From Macrosoma leucophasiata (taxonomy: Eukaryota > Arthropoda > Insecta > Lepidoptera > Hedylidae): a stretch of 64,000 nucleotides of DNA. Under the pieces are notes generated by a model. It searched no databases, was not told where the DNA came from, and worked only from the letters and a program-made list of their open reading frames with translations. Positions within the stretch are counted from its first letter, which is position 1; each line of letters starts with the position of its first letter. Positions 54,872 to 64,000 of the stretch are shown one piece after another. The stretch covers positions 22,795,001-22,859,000 of the forward strand of contig JAWQUS010000001.1 of assembly GCA_036365455.1 (NCBI GenBank). The letters run 5' to 3'. The position numbers and the translations under genes are program-made.

Positions 54872-55544
54872 ATACAAAATCTTATTATTACATTGACCAA
54901 TGAATACCACCGTCAACATGTCAACATTTCTTTTTTCTAATCTTTTTAAGCTTAGCTATGACCGGGCGGCTATTTTGGATTCGTTTCTACAATGGTTTAG
55001 ATTTAATTATTTTGCTGCTTAGAACTTAGCAAATCACATAGAACAGCCAGTCAGTCTTGTTCTTTCTATGTAATGTTCATAAAAAAATTGCAAATATATA
55101 AAAACGGCGGTGTTTTAATGCTGTGCGGATATATTGCTAAAATTTACAATATGTCTGTAAAGCTGTGTCGAGTCTTATATTTGTACATAATCATAGTTTC
55201 GTAATGTTACTATGGTATGAACACTGATATCGTGTGATTTGTAAAATTTTAACATTAGGTATCTGTTTGTACATTTTAGGTCCCAAATGGAGTCTTAGAA
55301 CCTATATCATAAAGATTTAAAGTTGAGTACTTCGTGTTTGATTAGGCGTGGGCATAACAGCATTGATAAACTAACATAAAACTCAAGAAGCTATGGATAA
55401 ATAAATGGAGACAACACTAAGTTTCTGTTTGATTGAACTATTACTATTTTTATTCTTTTAGTAAAACAATTTTTTTCGTTATCCTCATCAATATACTTTC
55501 TCTTTCTAATATATGGTAAAATTAAAAGATAGCGATACCACAGA

Positions 55545-55765
55545 TCGCGTTCGTTTCTGCCCAGACCGTGCAAATTGTGGAACGATCATTCCTTTGAACC
55601 TTCCTCGGTGCTATATGGGATTCTTCAAAAATTGAGTCCTTCAGGGCTGGCAGCGCGTTGGCAACTCCCTGGTGTTGCAAATGTCCATAGGCGACTGTGA
55701 CCACTTTCCATCGAATGGCCCGTTTGCTTGTCTATCAACTTTTAAAGATAAAAAGATAGAGAGAT
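55545..55765 (+). pseudogene. LINE 3' tail, same family as 49976-50560
   Basis: ggagt-type sequences gccctgaaggactc, gcgcgctgcc and atggaaagtgg appear in reverse order relative to the minus-strand copy, so the sense here is plus. Only the last part of the frame remains. Confidence 0.65.
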
Positions 55766-57802
55766 CCAACCACATAATATGTTGTAGGTATTAAACTCAA
55801 GATATTATTTTTAGTGTTGGCTCCATTTTTACCTACAGCTTCGTGATAAGACCATATTTTGTGGAGGAATTGTAGCAGTATTTATAATGGATCCGACTGT
55901 AGTTGTTTGAAATTTGACATCTTATTGATTCCGGTTTCGTCACCGGATACTTATTTGTAAATAAAAATATTTATTTCCAATAGTGCCTCATGAGATATCG
56001 AATTATACATAATTTAATCCATGGTGCCTTAATCATTTTTGTGGAAAAAAATGTTTGTTAAGGATTTAGAAGATCTTACACATTTAACTTTTTACTAGTC
56101 ACGATATTACATAAATACAAGTCGGTACGCCATATTAGTAAATAGAGAAAAAATATAAAAAAAAATATGTAAAAATAGGTAATGGTCGTGTGATAATGGT
56201 GTATCTACGAATGAGTGTTATTGAAAAATGTGATCTATGCTAATATGATTAGGTGTATTTTTACTAAGGCGGTAAAAATGAACTTGACTAATGGAAAGGA
56301 GTAATTTACTAATAAGAAAACTTATTGACTTTTTATAGATAAATTAATTCATTTTAGGAGGCATATCTCGTAGGTTTAAAATGTATAAATACATGATAGA
56401 AACAATTGAAACACATATCACAATTATTGATATAGTGTATGAAGCCAGCTCCGAGTGATGAACTTTTGTATAAGTAATGGTATTTTACTGAAAAAAAACA
56501 GACATATCGTTGATGATATTAATAGGTAGATATCAATTAAAATTTAGGTGTGACAATTCTGATATCTTTGACGGTTCCTTAGTCTATGACATGGCCATTA
56601 TAGTTGAAAAATATTTTTGTGTATATAAAAATTAAAAAATTTAGCGGTATGATGAAATTATCAACCTAATGCTAAATTGTAATTCATAAATACATTATTA
56701 TGCATCTACCTAGGTATACAAATATAATAAAATATTGGTAATGTAAAAATAATGTAAATTGTCAATTAGAAAAAAATATTCGAACAATAATTTTAAAATT
56801 CACTATTATATTGCCACAAAAGATGTAAATTAGTAAATATTAGTAATTTTTGCATTATTAGATAGCGTTCATCACAAACATATCTAGTTTAGATGACGTA
56901 GGGTTTACAGTAGAGCAATAAAATTATAGGAAAATAATTTAGACATTCTAAAATGTTCATAGAAACCAACCTGCATTATTTTTATTATACATTGATTTAG
57001 AACAAGAGAATATTATTTTTTTCTAAATGCCTGCTTATTTATTGGAATTATTGATTGGATTAGAGTAAAATTTAGTTTGAAACTCAGACTAAAGAATTTC
57101 CTTTAGTTTGAGGTTTGAAGTCAGTTTTTGTATAAAAAATTACCAATTATGTACCTATCGGTTTTGAAGCCGTAGTACACCCGGATGATAAATTTAAAGG
57201 GAATTTTGAACTTTACTATTAAATATTTTGTAGTTTTTTTTTAAATGCCTTACGAACGCGTGCCTTCTGAAAACTGCCAGTTACTAATTAATTTTATTAA
57301 TGTACATAAATATTTTAAGATCGCCTATTGTTTTATATTTCTTCTTTAGGTGCCACATTTTTTCACAGAGTACCAACTGATGTTTGTAAAATTGTGAATA
57401 GTTTTTTATTGTGTGTACTTAATAATTTTTAAGTCATAAATTATTTTTATTTTTTGACCGAAAACTGAGAAAAATGAAAAAAATGGTACGATTACTTTTT
57501 GGGTAGTACTTCTGTGAAAAAATGAAAATGGAAAAATATATAAATATTTAGCGCTAGCTACCATTGTTATTTTTATTTTTTAATTATTATTTATTTTAAA
57601 TATTTTTGTATTAAAAAGTAAGAATTCCGCTTCTACTTATAAGTTAATGAAATTGAACTAAAACTAGATGCCATAATATTTGAACGTTACACTTTGGTTG
57701 TTTGTCTGGGTAATTTGCATTTACCAAAAAAAAAATTAATAAAAATTTTGTTTTTTAATATGTCTTTGATATTTAACAACACTGCCTTTCTTCCTTGTAT
57801 TT

Positions 57803-57960
57803 TAGGGTTCCGTAGTAAACAAGGAACCTTTATAGTTTCGCCATGTCCGTCTGTATGTCTGTCTGTCTGTCTGTCCGCGATAAAGCGCAAAAACTATTGG
57901 CACTAGAGACTTAAAATTTGGCACAAGTAGCATACATGTGCCAAAGTGGTAGAATAAAAT
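57803..57960 (+). mobile_element. Dispersed 'agggttccgta' repeat, left part
   Basis: ttttagggttccgtagtaaa then (gtct)n and aaaatttggcac. The matching right end (tacggaaccctacactggg, gcacttgaccgattttt) is near 58978-59025, with tRNA-like and other inserts between. Confidence 0.5.
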
Positions 57961-58164
57961 ATGTTTTTTTTTTATTTTTGGTTTTTTATATAGTGTGTAT
58001 ATTTTATATAGTATATGTATCGTTGGATAGTATATGTATTTCAAAAATGTTACGGGTGTCCAAACATCATTTTTCAATTTAGTTAATGGTTTTGTGACTT
58101 GTTAAGCTTTAAAGTGCCAATTTTCGTTAGAGTCAAGTATTCTCCCCCCCCGTACCAACTAAAC

Positions 58165-58640
58165 GGTTGTTTCTAAAGAAAAATGGAAAGAAAAATTTGA
58201 CTTCAGGCGAGACTCGAACTCGCGGCCACTGGGAATCTAGTCCAGCGGCTCTTCCAACTGAGCTACCGAAGTCCTGAAAAAAAAAAAGAAACAAAAGAGA
58301 GGGAAAAAAAGTAAAAAAATATATACAAAACAAACAAAAGGGGCTAAAAAGCTACTCAAAAAAAAAAACAATAAAAAATAAAAAAAATAAAAAAAGTATA
58401 TGGCCTCCCTTAGTGAGTTACCCTGCGTACCAGTATCCCCTTCAACAGAACACGCCCCCGACACTTCGGGGGCAGATAGGCCCGGGGAATGAGGACTTCC
58501 TCGACCCCCGAACCATCCCCTTCCTCTGTACCCTTCCCGTGCGGAGGGAGGGATGATGATTATTCGTTCGTTCGAAGTCCTGCCCGATTTGTCAAATCTT
58601 TCCTTCACATTTATTGCATTGCCATAATATGCTAGTTAGG
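58165..58640 (-). mobile_element. tRNA-like foldback arm split by a 296-bp insert
   Basis: The tRNA-like segment 58200-58276 is cut after aagtcctg and resumes at 58583 (cccgatttgtcaaatc). The 10-bp repeat cgaagtcctg at 58267-58276 and 58573-58582 marks the insertion. Confidence 0.75.
58277..58572. mobile_element. Unclassified insert with A-rich left half and GC-rich right half
   Basis: 296 bp flanked by a perfect 10-bp duplication. The left half is almost pure A with few other bases; the right half is GC-rich (cccccgacacttcgggggca, gcccggggaatgaggac). On the minus strand it ends in a T-rich rather than A-rich tail. Confidence 0.6.
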
Positions 58641-58689
58641 CAATCGATACAATAAACTTTGCAGTTTATTAAACATCGTAAAGAAGTCG

Positions 58690-58805
58690 CTTTTACGCTT
58701 AATAAATGTTTTATATTATTTCGCATTAACACGAAGCTTGTGAAATATATTTCTTAAGAAAAATGGAAAGAAAAATTTGACTTCAGGCGAGACTCGAAAT
58801 CGCGG
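58690..58805 (+). repeat. Outer arm of the tRNA-like foldback element
   Basis: tattatttcgcattaacacg, then aaaaatggaaagaaaaattt and gacttcaggcgagactcg; it breaks off inside the tRNA-like part. Confidence 0.65.
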
Positions 58806-59102
58806 CGGTTGTTGTTAGAAATTCAAACGTTGCGGGAATAGTAGCTATCTATATAAAATGATATTAAAATAATGAACTATGATGATATATGAAAACTATC
58901 ACTGGCTTTACAAGTTTACGAGTAATATTCGAGAAATTATTTATTTATTTTCTTCATGACATGCCTACTCTGTAACTACGGAACCCTACACTGGGCGTGG
59001 TCCGACACGCACTTGACCGATTTTTTTTTGTATCACTAAGCCAGTTTAGAAATAGCTCGACTATGCCGCGACAGCATTCTTGTGTAAACACGATCACTGC
59101 TG

Positions 59103-59283
59103 GTAAAGAGCCCGAGTGTAGGGGTCGAGGGCATAGGCACCACCGCATTACCTAATCTATGTGTCGCCAAATGGTAGTGTTCAGCACTATCGTGTGCCGG
59201 TTAGATGGTAATGTATGGCCCGGTAATAACTGTCACAAAGACAACAACTAAGGTCCCAGAGATGGCAACGCATCTGCATTTTA
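59103..59283 (+). mobile_element. Retroposon R cut by a Helitron-like insert
   Basis: cactgctggtaaagagcccg to aacgcatctgcatttt. The 3' end is replaced by the minus-strand repeat starting at 59286. Confidence 0.65.
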
Positions 59284-59285
59284 AA

Positions 59286-59521
59286 AACGTTATTTTACAA
59301 ATTTCGTATTGCCTCAGAATGAAATAATGTATCAAAGGTTTGATAGATACGGACTATTTGTATGGGAAAATGAAATTATGGTTTTTACTATTTCCCTTCA
59401 ATTTCTTCATATTTTCTATAAACCTTTCCTGGACTTCCAAAAATCATTCAAAACCAAAATTAGCCAAAACGGTCCAGCCGTTCTCGAGTTTTAGCGAGAC
59501 TTGATTTTTATATATATAGAC
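59286..59521 (-). mobile_element. Helitron-like repeat, 'ctcgctaaaactcgag' type
   Basis: Inverted copy of 16427-16672; the sense start tctatatatataaaaatcaa is at 59521. Confidence 0.5.
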
Positions 59522-59547
59522 AAGATTAATATAAATTATTAATTACA

Positions 59548-59792
59548 CTGATATTATAAATGCGATGTTTGTATATTTGTTTGTTTGTTTGTTACTCCTT
59601 CACGCACAAACTGCTGAACAGATTTCCATGAAATTTGGCACACACATAGAGAATAACTTGGATTAACAGATAGGATAGGTTTTATCCCGAAAAAATGTTC
59701 CTGTGGGATGTCATGGGATGATTTGATGAGTTTCCACAGGCTACGCGAAAAGCGATCTAGACGCGGCTGGAGCCGCGGGCAACAGCTAGTTT
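59548..59792 (+). mobile_element. Helitron-like repeat ending cagctagt
   Basis: tattataaatgcgatgtttg, then aacagatttccatgaaattt and the end gccgcgggcaacagctagt. The 61809 copy shares start and end. Confidence 0.5.
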
Positions 59793-59976
59793 ATCATAAA
59801 AATATGTTTCAGCATTAATTATCTATGCCATGCGCGCGAAGCCAGGCACGTGATTCTAGAGTTATCTGTACTAATGTTATAAAGGAGAAGCATTTGTGTT
59901 TTTGTATGTATGTTTAAAACGTTTTCACACAAAAGCTACTGGATCTTTTTCAAAAACTCTTTCACCATTAGAATTT

Positions 59977-60372
59977 ACTGGTGGCAGAGCTTCAGTGACT
60001 CGCGGGCGTAGCCACCACCACATTTCCTAATATACTTGCCGCTAAATGGTAGTGTTCAGCACTATCGTGTTCCGGTCAGGTGGTAATGTACGGCCCTATA
60101 ATATCCGGCACAGAGGCATAACACCTTCAGCCTCAGGAGTGGTAACGCATCTGCATTTTGACCTTGGTCTTTATGTGGGTGTCTATAGGCTGCAGTCATC
60201 ACTTTACTTTTTAGACTTTTACAATGTACATGAGAAGCTATTACAAGATTTATTATTTCTAAAACTTCTAATTCTTTTCTTTCTACTATCACCTGTGCAT
60301 AATTCTTTACATGGAATGATGCATGCTCTTCATCTCCTGCATGCTTGTATGCCACTTCCATTACATAAAAAA
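59977..60372 (+). mobile_element. Retroposon R with about 120 bp inserted near its 3' end
   Basis: ttactggtggcagagcttca to ctgcagtcatcacttt. AT-rich sequence occupies 60206-60335, then gcatgcttgtatgccacttc and A run. Confidence 0.7.
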
Positions 60373-60853
60373 AAAGCTGTACCTAATCTGTGACATAGGC
60401 TAAATCGCGCGAAGCCGGGGTCACTTGTACAAAATAAACAGCAAATAGTGTGCCAGGGCGTCATGGATCAATGTGTTGCGGTTCTCTAGACTAGATAGTT
60501 ACTGCCCTTAAATTGTGTAGAAGATAAACTGGTGATCGCGGCCTGGCTCCACCGATTAAATTAACCCTCTAAAACGTAGCGTTTGCAAAATAAGGATATT
60601 TCAATTTTATTAAGTTGCTAACGAATAATTTAAATTGTTTTATGTTATTGTTGGCGTTGGGACGGGACGACCCCACTAGAGGAAAAATGTTCTTCTACTC
60701 GACTGAACAATGGCGGTCAAACCATTTCAATGGGGCGGCAGTAAGTGTAATAACGCAAGATGGGCAGCAGCGTCCTGCGATAAAACTGCAATCGCCAATC
60801 CGTATGCCAAGCGTGGCGATTATGGCATATCCACTATTCTGACACGAACGTTT

Positions 60854-61042
60854 CGCCAACATATATTTCCGTCAGTGAATGCTTCGCTCGCTCAGCTGAA
60901 CTCGGCTCGCGCGCTGAACTTACATATACAACCTATTTGGTCAACATATTCTGTTGGTTAAGCATTCACTGACGTAAAGTTATGTTGCCGAAACCGCCAA
61001 CATAACTGTTCACCCACAAACAAACGTTCATGGGCGAACAGT
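60854..61042. repeat. Foldback repeats
   Basis: cgccaacatatatttccgtc (60854 on) is matched inverted at 60960-60990 over 31 bases with few mismatches. A second small hairpin with aactgttc arms lies at 61003-61042. Confidence 0.55.
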
Positions 61043-61283
61043 TGTCCGCCATGGCAAAAGTCCTTTATAATATAATCATTTATTGACAAAAACATTTTTA
61101 CAATGGTTAATATTGAATCCATAGATTCCCGAACTAGTCTACACTGTATTTCGGGAATCAGTGGCTTCTCCGAGTTATAGCTTAACTTAAAATTATTTTG
61201 TCATAAGACATTAAACAAGGTAGATATATCAAGTAATCAAAAAATTTACAAAGAAGGGTGAGTGTGTGAGTGAGTGAAAAAGT

Positions 61284-61327
61284 GTGTGTGTCGTGTGTGT
61301 GTGTGTGTGTGTTTGTTTTTGTGAGTG

Positions 61328-61370
<43 letters not shown>
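61284..61370 (+). repeat. (GT)n microsatellite
   Basis: Long GT runs interrupted by gtttgtttttgtgagtg and tatatatata; likely polymorphic. Confidence 0.9.
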
Positions 61371-61374
<4 letters not shown>

Positions 61375-61633
61375 ACTGTGTGTATCAGAAATCGTGTACG
61401 TCTATACTTCACCATATTATGAAAAAAACAGATTTCCTAACATAACTTCAATACCATCATAGTCAAAATTCCTGAGTCATGCTGAAATAATCTTCTTAAA
61501 CTCATTATTATTTGTATTTTTTATGTTTTTATTTTTATTTACAAGAGTTTTAAGTAATTTATTGTACAATTGTGTAGTAACTATATCGTACTGCTTTTGA
61601 CCAAATCTAGTCTTTGCATCTTTGGATTATAAG

Positions 61634-61690
61634 GTATGTGTACAACGGCACCTACGACACAGGTTTGGCACAACCTAGTGTGAGTATAAT
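61634..61690 (+). repeat. SINE family B tail fragment
   Basis: gtgtacaacggcacctacga and tagtgtgagtataatcg match the tail of family B. Confidence 0.5.
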
Positions 61691-61721
61691 CGTATTTTTT
61701 TTTAAATTATTTAACTAACCA

Positions 61722-61792
61722 GAACACGATAGTGCTGAACAATACCATTTGGCGGCTCTAGCTCCTGCACTTGAAACTCTACCAACAGCGAA
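61722..61792 (-). repeat. Retroposon R 5' fragment
   Basis: accagaacacgatagtgctg to ctctaccaacagcg, shortened in the middle. Confidence 0.55.
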
Positions 61793-61808
61793 AAAATTGT
61801 TTAATAAA

Positions 61809-62001
61809 ATAATCCGTACTAATATTTCAAATGCGAAAGTAACTCTGTCTGTCTGTCTGTCACCTTTTCACGTCCAAACGACTGAACCGATTTTAATGAA
61901 ATTTGGTACAGTGATAGAGCTGACTTTGAGAAAGAACATAGGCTACCGAGTTATTTATAAAACGACATCCACGCGGGCGAAGCCGCGGGCAACAGCTAGT
62001 A
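61809..62001 (+). mobile_element. Helitron-like repeat ending cagctagt
   Basis: taatatttcaaatgcgaaag, (gtct)n, gaaccgattttaatgaaatt and the end gccgcgggcaacagctagt. Confidence 0.5.
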
Positions 62002-62231
62002 AGTAATAATCAGAAGGTACATACCAATAACATTATATTTAAATTACGTTTTTTCTGCCAACCGTACATCTGAGGCAACATTCGTAAATCTTGGCGCTTT
62101 CTCAACGTCTGTCCGTTTGATCGAGCGTAACTTCGTAACGGAAATGAAATGAGCTTACTCCATTCCACTTGATTTGAATTGTACACAAATGTAGCTGTTT
62201 ATGGTAGGTAGATAGCTAGAAGCATTTAAAC

Positions 62232-62519
62232 GTTGCTTCACGTCTGTAATCCCCGAAGGGGTAAACAAGCATACATGCAAACACCCACGATTTGCCGGTT
62301 ACGTTTTGGCCCATGTAACAGGTGGCGAGCCTGTTGCCATCTCCGGGCACATTACCAAACTGCGAGCCACTGGCAAACTTCCAGAAAATGGAATAATCCC
62401 AATAGAACCAGAGATAAAGGGTTTTAAACCGTTATCTCTGATAGCCCTCGACCCGGGAATCGAACCCAGGACCTTCAGCTTAATAGTAGTGGCCTGCTAC
62501 CACTAGGCTACTGAGGCAG
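62232..62519 (-). mobile_element. tRNA-derived SINE (family A), near full length
   Basis: The right end ggcctgctaccactaggcta and gaatcgaacccagg is the inverted tRNA-like head; the left end is gtctgtaatccccgaagggg. Confidence 0.85.
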
Positions 62520-62687
62520 ATGCGTCGTCGGGTCGTGACGACCCCACCGCCCACTAGCGGAAGAATTTTCTTCCACTGGAAGAAAATTGTTTAATCAACC
62601 GAACAACGTTCTAATCATTGCAATGAGGCGATAGTAAGACCAATTAGTCATAAAGGACGATAAATAAATGATTTAATTAAAAAATAA

Positions 62688-62879
62688 AATACGCTTACAC
62701 TCACAGCCCCACGGTAAGTATAAACCTGTGTCGTGGGTGCCGTTGTACACATACAACACACACACAAACACCCAGACCCGAAACAAATATCTGTAGGCCA
62801 TACAAATATTTGTCCCGGTGCGGGGATCGAACCCTTCGAATCAAACGGTCATCTCACAAAGCTGGACTAAACGGGTCGC
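62688..62879 (-). mobile_element. tRNA-derived SINE (family B), second copy
   Basis: It matches 14941-15140 end to end, with an eight-to-ten-base loss in the T-arm part (ggatcgaacccttcgaatc). Confidence 0.75.
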
Positions 62880-62894
62880 CAATTATAGGTATGT

Positions 62895-63405
62895 TATCCG
62901 TTTGTGGAATGCTCTTCCAGGAGATATCCGTAGACATACTACAAAACAGGCTTTTAAGAAAAGTATCAAAGAACACTTTCTTAAACCTTAAATCCGCAAT
63001 ATCATCATCATTACTTTTATCATGTATTATTATATCACTGTGTTCATTTAATTTCTGTTTAAGGTATAATACTACTTATGTATATTATTATGTATACATA
63101 TGTATATATGTATATATACATTTATTATATATTTATATGATAGTTATTTATTTGTGTATTACGTATGTATAGAAATAATTTAAATATTTATTTTGGTTTC
63201 TATAATTTATTTATTTTTGTATTTAATTGTACCATTCCAACTGAATATCTCGATTTATTAGTTTATTTTTTTTGTAAGCACCGCCAACAATTTTTTTTAA
63301 CTACCAATCGTTGACTGGCAGAGAGCGCTTTAAGCGTTAAGTCCGCCATTTGTACAGATATTTTATTGATGCAATAAAGAATAAATAAATAAATAAATAT
63401 GTAAG
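62895..63405 (+). pseudogene. LINE 3' end with last coding residues
   Basis: One frame at about 62912-62992 reads WNALPGDIRRHTTKQAFKKS, then IKEHFLKP and a stop, the typical end of a LINE reverse-transcriptase protein. The 3' tail includes gcgttaagtccgccatttgt and ends in caataaagaataaataaata. Confidence 0.7.
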
Positions 63406-63549
63406 TATAGATTATGTTAACGTACTTTAACGTACCTATATGTATTATGAACCACCGAAAAGCCACAATAATATTGTCTTCAAAAAATAAAACTCCACTA
63501 AAGTAACCCCCTATAAATCTCACGTGAGTACAGTCGCATGCAGAATCGG

Positions 63550-64000
63550 AATCAGAATTCATTTATATTATTAATTTAATCACTTTATTCATATATAAAC
63601 TTCACACATTGTAGTAATAATTAAATTACAATTTATAAATATAAAAATGACCTATAAAAAAACAAAATGAAGTTAAATTAAAATCAAATTATACCGAAAT
63701 TAAAACCAAATCAAAACTAAATAAAATTTGAATCAAAAATAAAAATTAAAACAAAATTAAATAAATATTAATACATATTTAAAACCTATGTTTCTGTAAT
63801 GATGACTATGTCTCCATAGTCAGTCAATCAAACCGCCCCTGGTCATCCCCGGTGCAAAAGAGCCCAAAATACTAGCAGCATTTCCCCTTTGAATGGCAAT
63901 GGCTAGCCTTTGCACCAGGAATGACCCGGAACGGTAGAATCAGAATCAGAATCAGAATCAGAAACTCATTTATTCATTTAGGGTGACAGGCACCTCTTAT
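63550..64000 (-). repeat. Dispersed AT-rich repeat with (agaatc)n edge
   Basis: (agaatc)n at 63936-63961 and gggtgacaggcacctcttat match 39765-39835. A similar gaatcggaatcagaattc lies at 63543. The element runs past the window end. Confidence 0.5.

Larger units (their letters stand above)
54679..57700 (+). other. Probable 3' UTR and downstream AT-rich sequence of the integrin gene
   Basis: No coding segment is recognisable. The DNA is AT-rich, with AATAAA signals at 54866-54871, 55400-55405, 55960-55965 and 56917-56922, any of which could end the transcript. A LINE tail lies at 55545-55765. Where the UTR ends cannot be told from sequence alone. Confidence 0.5.

Noticed and set aside
57801..57915. 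CRISPR-like or satellite array suggested by regular gtct repeats
   Set aside because: They are simple (gtct)n runs inside a dispersed repeat, seen again at 12816, 40530 and 61850, with no spacers.
61182..61415. Minus-strand frame rich in His-Thr repeats
   Set aside because: It is the translation of a GT/AC microsatellite, not a gene.

Overview
The window is nuclear DNA of a lepidopteran (moth or butterfly). It is AT-rich and intron-rich, and it is full of the short retroposons, Helitron-like ends and foldback elements typical of that order. No bacterial, viral or plasmid genes were seen. The order is inferred from repeat types and from the protein; no species can be named.

One host gene dominates. 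It is a plus-strand integrin alpha subunit whose 22 visible exons run from 15199 to 54549. All 21 internal junctions are phase-compatible with GT-AG borders, and the joined reading frame is exactly 4119 bases: 1372 residues plus stop. It encodes beta-propeller blades from the CAPRY motif onward with three calcium loops, then thigh and calf domains. A roughly 400-residue Gln/Gly/Ser/Asn-rich insertion follows (exons 17-19), then a furin-type RRRR site, a light chain, one membrane segment and a short tail with GFFKR that ends in DEHL. The tail ending, the skippable 57-base exon in the propeller and the low-complexity stretch before the cleavage site point to the alpha-PS2 (inflated) orthologue. 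The signal peptide and first blade are not in the window, so the 5' end lies upstream or in exons too small to recognise. Immediately after the TGA stop, the same frame stays open for 42 more codons with very high GC at third positions. This is a candidate stop-codon-readthrough extension.

Layout: 1-15198 is non-coding, with SINEs, foldbacks and broken LINE pieces. 15199-19117 holds exons 1-2. 19118-35291 is a 16-kb intron packed with repeats, including a fresh 807-bp GC-rich retroposon with a 16-bp target duplication. 35292-42948 holds propeller and thigh exons. 43658-44024 is a 5S-rRNA-derived SINE with a perfect 12-bp target duplication. 44561-54549 holds the remaining exons, with retroposons in almost every intron. 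54550-57700 is the possible extension and 3' UTR. 57800-64000 is non-coding and repeat-rich.

The mobile elements fall into several families: tRNA-like SINEs, a foldback family with tRNA-like sequence in its arms, about 25 copies of one poly(A)-ended retroposon, Tc1/mariner-like and hAT-like MITEs, Helitron-like ends and LINE 3' ends. Several are nested, so their relative ages can be read. The gene-level calls are strong. Names of repeat families are tentative because no database could be searched.
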